NCBI GenBank assembly: GCA_040437565.1
Contig: JBDOQK010000069.1
Span: forward strand, 62,001 to 126,000
Length of the DNA: 64,000 nucleotides
DNA from: Albugo candida
Lineage: Eukaryota > Oomycota > Peronosporomycetes > Albuginales
Direction of reading: 5' to 3'
Position 1 is the stretch's first letter. Each line of letters starts with the position of its first letter. Shown here piece after piece: positions 34,313 to 46,273 of this stretch. The notes under the pieces were generated by a model. It was not told the DNA's origin. It worked only from the letters and a program-made list of their open reading frames with translations, and did not search any database. A program made the position numbers and the translations under genes.

Positions 34313-35494
34313 CGGCTATGGAGTCACCTGTTGCATGAGAAGCTTAGCGATGCAGGTTTCAAACAAAGTCTAACAGACTCATGTTTATATTACGACCAAG
34401 ACACAAAAGTATTTACGGTTCTGGATGTTTATGTCGACGATATACTGATAACGGGGACAAGTTTTTCGAGAAATGAGTCTACATTTGATAGTCTTTCAAG
34501 TCTCTCAATCAAGAATCTCGGACCCGTCAGCATGTTTTTGGGCATGCGAGTTCGCTACAGCGATGAAGACGGATACTATTTGGATCAGGAACCGTCTATA
34601 TGCGAATTAATAACGAAAATGAGAATGGATGAAGCGCATCCGGTTCTCACGCCTATCGGTCGGGACTACAGTGATAGTACAACATCAAAATCGGACTGCT
34701 TGGAGATAAGTTCAGTCAAGAAGCCAACTATCAAGAAGTTCCAGTCTTAGGCTGGCAGTCTTTTGTGGATTGCACGCTGTACGCGTCCAGACATCAGTTT
34801 TGCTGTGCATCAGCTGACGAGACGTACTCATGCACCAACAACAGCCGATTGGGTGTTAGGTGTCAGAGTGGTGAAGTATCTTAAGGGTACTAAAAGTCTG
34901 AAGCTCTATTTGGGTGGTGAAGTATCCACGAATTCCAGAGAAGTCAGTCTGGAAGCGTTTTCGGATGCTGATTGCGCAGCAGATGATGAAACGAGAAACA
35001 GCATATCTGGTACAGCATTTAATTTGAATGGAATGACGATCAGCTGGTCATGCAAGAAGCAGCACTCAGTGGCATTATCGACGATGGAAGCAGAGTTTGT
35101 AGCAGCATCGAAGGCATCGCAGGATTTACTTGGAGCAAAGAAATTATTCAGCGAGTTAAAAGTCAAAGTGAAGGAGCCAATGATCTTGTGGATGGATAAC
35201 CAGGCGGCTATCAGTCAATTTCTCAACGAAGCTACTTCAATCAAGCCAAAACATATCGACGTCCGACTAAAATTCGTCAGAGCTAACATGGTCAGAAAAA
35301 TTATCGCACCAAGGTACGTACATACGTCGAAGATGATAGCCGACTTGCAGACGAAGGCGTTTCCGACGCCAAGATTTCTTGAGCTAAGAGAGTTATGTCA
35401 GTTAAGGGATCGGACAATGCAAGTCGAAGATGACACAACTTCAAGTGCAACCAGAAAGGAAGGAGTGTTGAAAGAACTTAACAATGTGTTTTAG
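34313..35494 (+). pseudogene. Copia N reverse transcriptase (C-terminal part) and RNase H
   Basis: One frame from the gap to 35494, interrupted only by a TAG at 34748-34750. RT part: RLWSHLLHEKLSDAGFKQS, DVYVDDILITG (catalytic YVDD intact) and GPVSMFLGMRVRY. RNase H part: LLWIARCTRPDISFAVHQLT, EAFSDADCAAD (Asp), SVALSTMEAEFVAASKA (Glu), MDNQAAI and IDVRLKFVR. Apart from the amber codon it is the best preserved coding region in the window, and its copia copy is probably young. Confidence 0.9.
35455..35465 (+). promoter_or_regulatory. Copia N polypurine tract
   Basis: AAAGGAAGGAG lies immediately upstream of the right LTR start TGTTGAAAG, the position of the plus-strand primer site. Confidence 0.75.
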
Positions 35495-35615
35495 ATTTCT
35501 AGTCGCACTTGGAACTTAGTTCAAACGATTGGTCAGGATTTTAAATATCTAAAAAATAAAACCTCAGTTTTTGGCAATTTTCCTGGACCACCGCATCTTC
35601 GCTCACCTGCCAACA
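35466..35615 (+). repeat. Copia N 3' LTR
   Basis: 150 bp from TGTTGAAAGAAC to CTGCCAACA, followed by the GCCAT duplication at 35616-35620. Confidence 0.9.
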
Positions 35616-35620
35616 GCCAT

Positions 35621-37270
35621 CTCTGCCTCCAAGAAACTCTTGAGGTACTCTATAAACTCGGCAACGCCTCTCAACCCCTCGGGTTGCAGGATGACCAGAT
35701 GAGCAGATAACCACCTACTACGCAACTTTCGTCTTATCCCAGGCATGGCGATTAACTTTATATGTACTTACAGTACATCTATCAAGGCAGCATCACCAAT
35801 ATCGTCACTAAACTATAACTTTTTAGAACGGCTACTCGGATTACACGCTTCCCTTCCTTTGCCTCACGCTATTGGGTGGATTTGGTCCGACTCCCGGATG
35901 GCATCAGCGGCAACGAAATTTATGGCTGGTTTCAACACCGCGGCTACATATCTTCTGGACTTCTCTTCAATCGATAGCGGCTCTCGCCAAATAAACGCAC
36001 AGTATATTTCAATACCGACAACACCCCGGATTGCTTAGTCTTAAACAACGCTCCAATTGGGATATCACTTATACACATCCCTCCGATTACAATACGAAAC
36101 TCAAACCCTGTATTGTCACAAATCGACTCCAAGAATTCAACAAGGACATACCATCATCTCTCCTTCCTCGCGACAAACCTTTCCCGAGTAAACTTCTCAT
36201 CCCATTTCACCTCTAGCAAATTAGCTAGCTTCACCGCTACTCGACCCACTCAACCTTCACCTTCCGTTACATCGGACACGCATTTGCCACTATCAAAAAT
36301 TCCTATCTTCGATACCTCGAACCTTGACACGGAAGACGACATTTTCTTCTTCTGGCTCCTCTTTCATGAGTGAAGAAGTTGCTACGGCTCTTGCTAAGGT
36401 CATCATCGTACCCACCGCCCCTCCCTCAGATCCACACTACACTTTGATCAAATGTTCAATATATTTGGCTACATATTATAGGATTGGGTCGGAACGCATT
36501 CCCCACTCAAACATCTGTATAGTAAACGAAAAATCTGGATTTTGAATTCTCAGTTACACCCAACATCTATGAGCCCCTTTCAATCGATCATTGCGACCCC
36601 GCCGTTTCAATATCCTCCTTCGATATTGACATGCACGAGACCAAAGACTCATCAGTCCCATGCGCCGGATTTATCACCGCTCCGAACACCTCAACCCTAC
36701 CTGCGCTCCAATCTTCCACGATTTGCTTTGACGTCGGCTCCATGAGTAAAGCAAATTTGTTAGACTTCATCAACGACTTCCTTCATAACGAAATCGGCAG
36801 CAACTCGGAGCATATCCTTCTGCGTATTTCATCACAACCTGCAGTATTCGTCCGACCATTTTCGATTCAGCTACTGGACGCTCTCACGGATCCTTGAACA
36901 CGTTCACACTCACTTTACCTTGCATATGGTTCCAACTTCTCCTCTGTTTTCCCCAACTTTTCTTCCTTTCGTGCCACGACAACTTTCTCTGACCTCATCC
37001 AAAATATTCAAGATGATACGGTCTCTGGCACGAACCACAATGTCTACTTGGCAACACGGGATCTCTTTCTTCTTATCTCAGCTTCCAACGTATACTTTGA
37101 CCCACTCAAACTTTCCCACCTCATCAACTCCAAAGCCCACTACTTTACTGGCACTTTGGTTTTATTAATCACATACGACACACTGATATTACTAGCTCGT
37201 TCATCAATGGGAACAGCCCTTCTTGTATACTCAACAACATTAATCATCCATCAAGAGGCAATATAATCAC
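35621..37270 (+). pseudogene. LINE beta H ORF1, C-terminal part
   Basis: Resumes after copia N. DNHLLRNFRLIPGMAINF (about 35710-35760) matches KNNYLLRDFRSIQGMGI of C1. Frame 36631-36897 has SSVPCAGFITAPNTSTL and STICFDVGSMSKANLLDFI, the most complete version of the ORF1 signature block. Frames are broken elsewhere. Confidence 0.65.
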
Positions 37271-37324
37271 TGGCAACACTTACCGCTGACCCCTCAACCA
37301 CACCGATCAAACCCAGCATGCTAG

Positions 37325-38250
37325 TTGTGTCTGAACTCGCACCATGGCACTTCACCTGCACCAGTCTTAATGTCAATGGGATTGATGCACCTTTCCATTC
37401 ATTATTTTTTTAAACTTCTTTGGAACCAACAAGTTATCTTTATCCAGGAAACCAAAATTTCTTCCTTGAATCGCCTCAATTTGGCCACCTACTTCCTCCA
37501 ACTTTAGGACTCCCACGTTACAGCCTTTTGGTCACAAACTACCTTCTCAACATACACTGGACAAAGTGAGGTTGGCGTCATCATCGTCTCCAACAGCTTT
37601 TTCACCGATGTCCTCGACATTTCTTCTACCCTCCATCTATCACCCAACGTTTCAACCGTGACGTGGTCATATGGGCTTTCATTGGATCTCAAAAGTATCA
37701 CCTACACTGCATCCATGCTCTATCTCCTCCATAGAATCGTACCACTTTGTTCGACGCACTCGCCACCATATTTTGGAGTGATACTGTCCACATTGTTTGC
37801 GGGGATTTCAGTCTTTCTCTTGATGCAGTTGTTAACCAAGCTGACTTAACAGACCATCACCTTTTGCCTGGCCGAATGGAACTTTTACATTGGCTTATCT
37901 GCCTTCACCTCATTGATCCTTGGAGGGTTGGTAGCCCGTCCGCGCAACTCTTTTCCGGTCCTTGACAGCTTCATCGACAGGATTATTGACCCTATTCACT
38001 TCCTCTATTCGACCATCATCTCCAAGACATCCGTTACCAACCCTGCGTTAATTACCATCACGAAGACCATCATTCGAATTCATTTCTTCTTTTTTCTCTT
38101 CGTCCTACCCTTTACTGACTCGTTCACCGTGAAGTTGTCCTGCTTGGAATCTACAAGATCACACCGTTCCAGCTCATCTTCATTAAAGTCTTACCAGGCT
38201 GTCTTTTGGATGAACACAAGCGCTGCGACTCGATGTAGCTTCGTCGAACG
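37325..38250 (+). pseudogene. LINE beta H AP-type endonuclease
   Basis: FIQETKISSLNRLNLATY (about 37440) carries the catalytic Glu block. Then HIVCGDFSLSLDAVVNQ (about 37790, GDF intact, Asn to Ser) and a broken RLDY/DHH region follow. The linker PGCLLDEHKRCD lies near 38200. Several frames. Confidence 0.7.
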
Positions 38251-38435
38251 TTCAGGGATAGCGCTTCTTACACGAAGAACGACTAGAATATGTGCATACC
38301 CAGTATCTTCATCTCCGATCTACGGTATCCCCATCACAACCTTCACTACTTTAAGCCAAGTCTGAATATGATACCTTCCGTACCAGCCTCGCCGAACACC
38401 GGCATCATCTGTTTTTTCTCATGGACTAATATCAA

Positions 38436-39880
38436 ATGAAACGATGTACATCACCCTTCTTTCGCCCACCTACCCCACCAGTATTACGCCCCTCCATCAC
38501 TTCAGTTCTACTTCAAGATGGAAATCGTTCCTTCTGCCCTCAATGCTACAGCCTCTCTACATCGTCAATATGGGCGCAAATTTTTCGCTCGACATCTCAC
38601 GACATCGCTTGCACATTGACCACTCCCCATTTCGAATACTCCACTCACCAATGCTCGTCTTTCCTTGACCCGGCTACCTCCAGAATCACTCCTTCACAAC
38701 GGCGATATCTTGATGCCCCTTTCACGGCCCGTGACTTTTAACACGCAATCATTCTTACGGCAAAGAACAAAGTCGCAGGCTCTGATCGACTTCCAGCCTA
38801 ATACTACCAGCTTTTCCCGATACTTTGGGGACCTATAATTGGAATTGGTGTATTCTTCTCAATTTCGATTAGGACATGTGACCCAATTTCAACGACGAAG
38901 TTACCTTTCTCTCCTTTCCCAACCCGACAAGCGATCTGACTCATCCAACTACCAGCCGTTGCTGCTTCCCAACCAAGACACCAAGTTTATCATGGCCGTT
39001 CGTCTCACCTCTCTTCTTCCCAGTCTACTCTGCACGGAGCAACATGGTTTTATACCTGGATGAGCATCATGGGACGCCTTCCGCACGTTCCCCGATCTCC
39101 AACACTTATGCAAGCATCCCCTTCCCTTACCAACAAAGGAGCGATGTTGGAAAAGCTGTTTACAGCGTCGATCACTCTGAACTATTTCCGAAACTCACAC
39201 ACTTTGGTTTTGGTTCTACCTTCTGTCACTACATACAAACATTCTACAAGGACACTCTCACAGCTACGCTTATAAATGGTACTTCGCGCGCGTTCTTTCA
39301 AATCAGCTGTAGTGTCAGACAAGGTGACGCACTACCACCTGGCCACTTCGTCGTTTACATCGAACTCCTCGTCGCATCTTTTTTCTCCACCTTCACCCGA
39401 TTCAGCATATTAACTCCTCTCCACCCCACACTACATCTCCCCTTTGCATTTACTGATGATGTCACGGGCCTACTCAATGATCTCCGCCAGGCTCCGCATT
39501 TTATCAATCGTGTCACTCAATTTTTTCCGCAAAGGGCATGGTACATACTTCTTTTGACAAAACTGTCGTTCTACCGTTCGTCACTCGGAACGAAGCATCT
39601 GACACGCGCACAGCCTTACAACAACTTGGGATTCGCACACTGGCTTTCACTGAGTGCACCCGCCTACTATACATTCTCGTCGGTGGTCCACAATCGGCAT
39701 CACACCAATTGGAAACTCTTCTGCACACGATTCTTCAGCGTATGGTTATTTGGGGATGACCTGCAGGAACATATCTCGGTCGAGTCCTCCCACTCAAATC
39801 TACTATTCTTCATCTACTTTGGCACGTTGGCACCGCGCATTACTTGCCTCCGACATTCCTCACAAAGCTTTCCTTCCTGA
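38436..39880 (+). pseudogene. LINE beta H reverse transcriptase
   Basis: LGHVTQFQRRSYLSLLSQPD and NYQPLLLPNQDTKF (38839-39063) are the N-terminal RT blocks. A long frame 39044-39880 contains CSVRQGDALPPGHFVVYIEL (motif B) and FAFTDDVTGLLNDL (motif C, both Asp present). Motif A is degraded to VDHSELF (about 39167). The polymerase is not functional as a single protein. Confidence 0.75.
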
Positions 39881-40613
39881 TTCGTTTCTTCGTCAACAAG
39901 CAAATCACTGGACAAGCTTCCACAAATGCCCCATCTGGATTTCTCTTACTTATGGCACACAGACAGCCTCAATCAACGTGACCTCTCATTACCCCCTCCA
40001 GTGCAACACTTCTTGGCTACCGCCTCTCGATTCTCATAGCGGGTATCAACGAAACACACTTATCCCCTTCTTCACCTCCTCACTGGCTCTCCCCTGCACT
40101 ATATCTCTCCACTGTAGCTATACACACGCTCGGCCTTGACTTCGCCATATTGTACTACCCTCACATGCCGTCAGCACAAATGAACTATTCCAGTTAGAAA
40201 GCACGACCATCTTTCTGGATCTACAATATCAGTGCTTGGACTACACTGGATCACCTACATTGGGACACATTGACTAGATCTCCTACTCACCTCATTCATC
40301 AACCCCTATGAAATTACGGTCAAATTACTGACGGCGCTTCTCGGCTTCCAATCTTCAGAGTTTTCACTTCGGTTCATCATCCTGGCAACTCCTCCATTCA
40401 CCGCCTGAGCGACTTTACCCTCCAATTTGGATCCTTCCATTTCCTCCCGTATTCGCCGCTCTCTTTTCATCTTATCTACCATGAACGGGACGCGCGATTA
40501 CGGCTTCAATAGACAGTATACAGCGACTTCTTTCAAGCTACACATCATCCACTCTTTCTAACGATTCTATCTCACCTGCTCAGAGCCTTCGACTCATGGT
40601 TATTTGGCTCAGT

Positions 40614-40713
40614 NNNNNNNNNNNNNNNNNNNNNNNNNNNNNNNNNNNNNNNNNNNNNNNNNNNNNNNNNNNNNNNNNNNNNNNNNNNNNNNNNNNNNNN
40701 NNNNNNNNNNNNN
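40614..40713. other. 100-N gap 7 with duplicated flanks
   Basis: 40477-40613 (137 bp) and 40714-40850 read the same. Confidence 0.95.
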
Positions 40714-41423
40714 TACCATGAACGGGACGCGCGATTACGGCTTCAATAGACAGTATACAGCGACTTCTTTCAAGCTACACATCATCCACTCTTTCTAACG
40801 ATTCTATCTCACCTGCTCAGAGCCTTCGACTCATGGTTATTTGGCTCAGTTTAAGTTTCACGACTTACACTGTCGATAAAACTCCGCCTCCTCTCAACAA
40901 CGACTACTCGAACCCTGCCCCTTACACCTCTTCACATCGACTACCACTTATCCCTTCCCGACACCTTTTGATCCAATCAAGATTCTTTTCATCTTCGAAC
41001 AGTACCAGTTAGATCGGATCTCGTCTACCGGCTTCGTCACAATGCATTTGGATTCAGATACCCTTACGTTGGCGTACAATCACGCCACAATCCATACCTG
41101 TGTCTTCGGCTGCTCTTCTTTGAAAACACCTCGACACGTTTTCTAGGATTGCCCGTAAGCTCGTCTACTTTGGATTGGTTTCTCCCTCCACTACACCGCC
41201 TCTGCGATACCCTCGTCACTTGTTCTAGGATACCGTTCGATTATCAGCTCCAAATTCTTCCCCCTGCACTCCACGCTTATTGCTCCACCACTATATCGGG
41301 GACTTTACCCTGTAATCGTGGCTGTATCTTTAGAGTATTGTGGCTTCATCGAAACAAACTCTTCTGCACAAGCAATAAAAGAACATCCAACATTTATCCC
41401 TCCTATGCAAAGCTTTACGTACG

Positions 41424-41523
41424 NNNNNNNNNNNNNNNNNNNNNNNNNNNNNNNNNNNNNNNNNNNNNNNNNNNNNNNNNNNNNNNNNNNNNNNNNNNNN
41501 NNNNNNNNNNNNNNNNNNNNNNN
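41424..41523. other. 100-N gap 8 with duplicated flanks
   Basis: 41359-41423 (65 bp) and 41524-41588 read the same. Confidence 0.95.
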
Positions 41524-41754
41524 CTCTTCTGCACAAGCAATAAAAGAACATCCAACATTTATCCCTCCTATGCAAAGCTTTACGTACGCGTTCTCATCGT
41601 CTCTCTCGCCTTTTTTATTTTTTCTACCGACATTACGGATTACACGTCTTCCATCTTTCCGCAACGGACACTTGTTAGACTTGCAACCTTTTTCCTTCTC
41701 TTTCCATATTTTATCATTTTTCGCACTAACTAGCATACCACAGGAAAACCATCG

Positions 41755-41810
41755 TCAGTATAATGAAACGTAAGTTCTCAGTCAAACTCCCCACCTGACG
41801 ATGTCTTCCA
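41755..41810 (+). mobile_element. LINE beta head fragment after copy H tail
   Basis: ATAATGAAACGTAAGTTCTC followed by AGTCAAACTCCCC matches the beta head (ATGTAACGTAACTTCCCAGCCAAACTCCCC). It sits immediately after the tail of copy H. Homology ends within about 60 bp, so this is a stub of another copy. Confidence 0.6.
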
Positions 41811-42584
41811 CGTAGTTCACCCGTACAAAAGCACAGGCTTATATCTAGAACTAGGCACCCGTGAAGATGGCTAGACACTATTTCATGGTATAAGTAAGAC
41901 GACATTAAAAGTAGTGGTATTTCACTGTCGGNNNNNNNNNNNNNNNNNNNNNNNNNNNNNNNNNNNNNNNNNNNNNNNNNNNNNNNNNNNNNNNNNNNNN
42001 NNNNNNNNNNNNNNNNNNNNNNNNNNNNNNNCAACTTAGTACTTTCAACACCAGTTTCTCAGCGATATGGTTCTCACAATATCCTTCGCGTACTCAACGT
42101 CTACCGCTGCGTCATTCTCCGAACTTTATGGCTTACCCGCAATGACGCTATTTTCAAGCATCAAGTCGCGTGTCCTACCCAACTCTACAGTATTGGAAGG
42201 TGCTACCTTATCGCCCACATGCGTCGACTCAAACAAGTTTCGTGTACCAACATTGGGCTTGTGCTTTGAGTGATTATTGCCTAGCACCCGTCTTACCGAT
42301 GCACTTACCAACGATGATTTCCCCGCACTTAGCGCTGCCACTATAGACTTCGTCAAACTCGACTTCACTAATATCGGATTCGTCACTCTTGCTTCCATCG
42401 ACTTTGCTTTTACCATTTTGGTTTAATCAACATTGGAGTAGCGTGATAGAGAGTACACTACTGTAATCCTTTTGTCATAGGCGACTGGATGGGTGTCACA
42501 ATGGTACCATCACTCAATAAAATGCTGGGGGGTTAGTGCTACCGAACTTACGCGCATAACAGCAGGACGTTGCACCAATAGTAT
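41811..42584. other. Unassigned stretch with gap 9 and a minus-strand ORF
   Basis: Contains the 100-N gap 41932-42031, whose flanks are not duplicated, and an open minus-strand frame 42416-42126 (96 codons, Ser/Val/Lys-rich, no motif). It ends just before the gamma head at 42590. The ORF could be gag-like, but I cannot support that. Confidence 0.3.
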
Positions 42585-42889
42585 TAGTTATTTTTATTAG
42601 GTGTAATGAAATTTGACAAACCAGAATTGCCCTCCAGACTTTCGAATTTGCTCTCTAGTATGGAAGTGGCATACACATCGTACTTCTAGGATTCAATCAG
42701 CAACCAGCAATCACGCAGATTTTGCGTGTCTTATCAGCTTTCAGCTACCCATTCCGTCCTCCACACAGTCCTTCCCTTCAGCTCTAGATCAACTTCGTCC
42801 TTCCCATTACCAACTTTCTCAACAGCGGTCTTTACCCTCGGTTTTCTCCTTGGATCTTCCCGTGGACCAGCTTCGAAAAACATGAGTAC

Positions 42890-43115
42890 CGGCCTTTCCT
42901 TCTTCGGAAGAATTCGACCAAACCTTTCCTTCTTTGTTAGAAGCTCAAGTCAGCCTTTCCTTCTACGGAAGCATACAACCAAGCCTTTCCTTCCTCGGTA
43001 GAAGCGCATGTCAGCCTCTCCGTTCTCACGAAAAATTTGAAGTCCTACTTTATCGATCTTTCCTTCTTTGGGGGAAGTAGAAGCCAGTCTTTCCCGTCCT
43101 TTCCTTTTGAGAAAG
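42890..43115 (+). repeat. Array of short stem-loop units in gamma J 5' UTR
   Basis: About seven degenerate units of roughly 25-45 bp with core CCTTTCCTTCTTCGGAAGAA. Two units encode perfect CUUC-loop-GAAG hairpins with UNCG loops: TTCG at 42903-42906 and TACG at 42964-42967. Others are variants such as CCTTCCTCGGTAGAAG. The same array occurs in copy K at 52760-53090. Confidence 0.75.
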
Positions 43116-43216
43116 AACAGTAGAAACCAACCCTCACAATCTTTCCGTTTTCATTTTTACCGTCTTTCGATCCCCCTTTGAATCAGAAGTGCTCCCTGCC
43201 GATTATCGGGTCCAAT

Positions 43217-45310
43217 ATGGCACCTAAAACGGCCAAGAACATCCCGTCAAACATTCGAATCGAATGACCCACGGCAAATGTCGGGAAGATAACCCCTAAT
43301 GTGGCAGTCATAATTCCAACGAATCATCTTTTTTTCAAGCTCTTAGCGGTGCATATGACTCTAATGCTTCTGAAGACACCATCAAAGCCCTCGAATTACA
43401 TGAAGTGGACAAATCATCAGTCGACCCAAGCCTAAAGGTCGAGCTTTTCATCCCCGCCCGAAAACTCACAACAATCTTCAGCCTAGAAGATGTTCTCGCT
43501 TCACTACACCGGGAGAACCAAACCGACGTTTGGACAGCTTCACTTCCCCAAGTTTGCGACTTCGTGTGTGTACGAGGTCGCGGCATCAAGTTTCACTGCA
43601 ATGATCGGGACATTGCGATCAAACTTGATGGTTCCGCTATACGCTGCTTGGGCAAGCAGCTTCAATTTAACCATCCCGTAATATGGTGAATGGTACTAGA
43701 TAATTGACCTTCGCAACGTCCCCATTGGTGTTTGTGACGAAGAGATTTTCAATTACTTCAAAACTTTCAACATGCAATTAGGTATTGCACCTTACGTACA
43801 CCAAGGACCCCTTCAATCCCGTGACCGTACTATATGCTTCCGCTTCAAGCAAGCATCCGTAGATTTATTTTCCACCTCAGATCAACCTCTTCAAGAAATA
43901 TCCTTTCCTGGACATGAACATCCGGTGTTTGTTCATCACAAGCACCGAACACTCAGCAAAGTTACCCAACCGTCTCTTGCGGCCAAACAAGCATCAATAA
44001 AGAAGCAATCCAACCATTTCGCCTTGGACACTGTTTCAGCATCACAACAAGCCTCTATGGCCCTCCAAACTACGGCTCCACAAGAGCCACCTATGACTTT
44101 CGTGAAGCCTTCCAATTCTGCATCATGAACGATTAGATTACCGTCTCTCATCAACTTGCCTGTAGGGATCCACCGACCCCTACTGCGGCACAGCACGTCG
44201 ACATTGCGGAAGAGCACCAGGACAATCGCGTCTCATCCGTCTTTATATTAAACACAACAACTCGCGTTTCATCCTTTGGATGATGAAAATGATGGGGAAC
44301 CGATCACTCGCGACATCACGTTGAACAACACATCAGTGCGGGGATATCCCCTTTAATTTTCCGATACGATATCAAGCATGATGAAACGATTTTGTATGCT
44401 GCGATCCCTGNNNNNNNNNNNNNNNNNNNNNNNNNNNNNNNNNNNNNNNNNNNNNNNNNNNNNNNNNNNNNNNNNNNNNNNNNNNNNNNNNNNNNNNNNN
44501 NNNNNNNNNNCACAGCACGTCGACATTGCGGAAGAGCACCAGGACAATCGCGTCTCATCCGTCTTTATATTAAACAAAACAACTCGCGTTTCATCCTTTG
44601 GATGATGAAAATGATGGGGAACCGATCACTCGCGACATCACGTTGAACAACACATCAGTGCGGGGATATCCCCTTTATCCTTCCGATACGATATCAAGCA
44701 TGATGAAACGACTTTGTATGCTGCGATCCCTGAAGTGACATCTCGTCGTACTGGGGTGCGCAGGCATATCAAAAGGACACCAGGCTCTCTTCACTGATGA
44801 AGCGGAACTTGAAACACGATTGGCAATAATTGTGGCTCAACCGTCTGCCATAGCTCCGGCTCTTTTGGAGCCTTACACGACTTTCCAGCCACATCACCGA
44901 ACACGCCGTCATGCGCGCTGCTAGCGCAGCACCGGACAATCCTTTTGGTGGTTCCGACACTCTTATGGACCGACTCCAAAAACGTTATTTGCAGAGATTC
45001 CGCCCCATAGTGCACTACTTGCCGCCATTCTTCCGACTCATGACGATCAACCTACGGCCAATGCTCTCGCATTATTCGACCTTTATCTTCGGTCTTACGC
45101 GGCTTCCATTTATATGGATCCACTTCAGATCGCCACATTGGCAGAGACCCACAATCCAAGTCGGATTTGGCACTCTCACTTTCTACTCCGGGATGATCTC
45201 ACTATAATGGCATTAGCGAGTTCATCTTTTGGTAGTAACCTCATCGAGAAAGCACCCCTCCCCCATCAACATACCTATCGGGGTGGTCGCTTGTATTGCA
45301 TCCAATAACG
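43217..45310 (+). pseudogene. LINE gamma J ORF1
   Basis: ATG at 43217 (MAPKTAKN) matches the start MAPAKSN of copy L. Frame 43405-43689 has VELFIPARKLTTIFSLEDVL and FVCVRGRGIKFHC. After a frameshift, 43772-44128 has LQEISFPGHEHPVFVHHKHR, the gamma signature (PVYVHHKHRAF in K). Near 45075-45120, LFDLYLRSYAASIYMDPL matches copy K. Function is unknown. A nucleic-acid-binding role is expected for a LINE ORF1. Duplicated flanks around gap 10 add an artefactual 222 bp. Confidence 0.65.
44411..44510. other. 100-N gap 10 with near-identical flanks
   Basis: 44189-44410 and 44511-44732 (222 bp) match with about four or five substitutions. They may be two alleles or two element copies left unmerged. 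Confidence 0.9.
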
Positions 45311-45389
45311 AGTCAATGGATGAAGCGGGTTCATCTTCCTACGACTCCGATTAAACAACGAACTCTTTGCAGGATCCGTACCGTTAATC

Positions 45390-46273
45390 AGCTTTGGTTA
45401 CTTAATAGGATCTCCATCAATATCCATGGCCTCAACAACTTTCGCCCCAAGTTATCCCTACCCTCCTTTCACGCTACCAGTTAATCGCACTTCAAGAAAC
45501 ACGATTCAGCAATGACGACGGACCGCCGCAAGAACGATCACTTTATCTCGAGTGTGGATGCTCATGCCCACGCTTATTGGTCATCAACGTCTATCCCAAA
45601 CGGCTATGTCCGCAAGGGAGTAGAACTTCCTCTGTCTTCTTCTCACCCCTTTGTCCTAGTGACCAACATCACCGACAAACACATCCCAAATCATTCCATG
45701 ATCGACACTTGCTTATGGAAACCTCTCTACAGCATCACCGATTTTGCATCATGTGCTATACACTCCGGTTCAACTTTTAGATCGTACTTCGTTTTACACA
45801 TCCCTCCCTGTGAACTTTCCTACCTACATCCAACGTATCGTCATGAGGGACTTTACCGTCCCATTAGACCCTTTCGTCGATTCCAGCAAATCGATTCATA
45901 GTAAGAATAATACCAATGGACATTGCAGTTGGGCCTTATCGATGCTTGGCGTACAGCGCATCCTACCAGCAAGGAAGACACGGATCCTGGTCGCCAGAAT
46001 CGTCTCGACTACTGCTTCCTCTCGTCCGTGCTGTTTCATGATTACCTCACAAGCATTAGATACGATCATGCCAACAAGTATCAACGTGCCGACCATCTTC
46101 CGGACACACTCCGTCTCCAATATCCAGATTTTCCCAAGCAGTCCAAACTTCCTTGGAAGTGTCCACCTTGTCTATTCAAAATACTGGAGATCGAACAATC
46201 CCTCAAAGCCTTTCTCCGCGTTCAAGTCCGCCTTCGCAATGAAAATTTCGATAATTCTGCGCGCGATATATGA
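45390..46273 (+). pseudogene. LINE gamma J AP-type endonuclease
   Basis: SINIHGLNNFRPKLSLPSFH (about 45415) fits the start of an EEP domain. MRDFTVPLDPFVDSS (about 45840, GDFN degraded to RDFT) and frame 45923-46273 with LIDAWRTAHP, RQNRLDYCFLSSVLFHDYL and a DHLP block match the end. The frame is broken in the middle. Confidence 0.7.

Larger units (their letters stand above)
34069..35615 (+). mobile_element. Copia element N, LTR-flanked, interior missing in gap
   Basis: Plus-strand Ty1/copia insertion into ORF1 of LINE H. The left LTR (34069-34210) is cut by a 100-N gap. The right LTR (35466-35615, 150 bp, TG..CA) is complete. GCCAT flanks both ends. Gag, protease, integrase and the first half of RT must lie in the gap or be absent. 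RT motif C and RNase H remain. A purine tract (AAAGGAAGGAG, 35455-35465) precedes the right LTR as expected for plus-strand priming. Confidence 0.9.
40477..41733 (+). pseudogene. LINE beta H C-terminal domain
   Basis: CVFGCSSLKTPRHVF and DC (41100-41150) form the zinc-knuckle region, followed by CNRGCIFRVLWLHRNKLF (about 41310). Two gap-flank duplications, 40477-40613/40714-40850 and 41359-41423/41524-41588, lie in or next to it. Confidence 0.65.
32451..41745 (+). mobile_element. LINE beta copy H, complete but dead, with nested copia N
   Basis: Plus-strand LINE from its head (TGTAACGTAACTTCCCAGCC, near 32460) to a tail at about 41730-41758. It includes the full-length 5' UTR, ORF1, endonuclease, RT and C-terminal domain. 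Copia N (34069-35615) interrupts ORF1 with a 5-bp target duplication. Gaps 7 and 8 with duplicated flanks lie in the C-terminal part. Every ORF has stops. Confidence 0.8.

Noticed and set aside
41305-41736. Lys-rich minus-strand ORF with repeated ends
   Set aside because: Antisense of the LINE H C-terminal domain, and the internal repeat is the gap-flank artefact.
42890-43115. CRISPR-like array
   Set aside because: The units are degenerate, there are no unique spacers of constant length, and it sits in the 5' UTR of a eukaryotic LINE with a related array in another copy.
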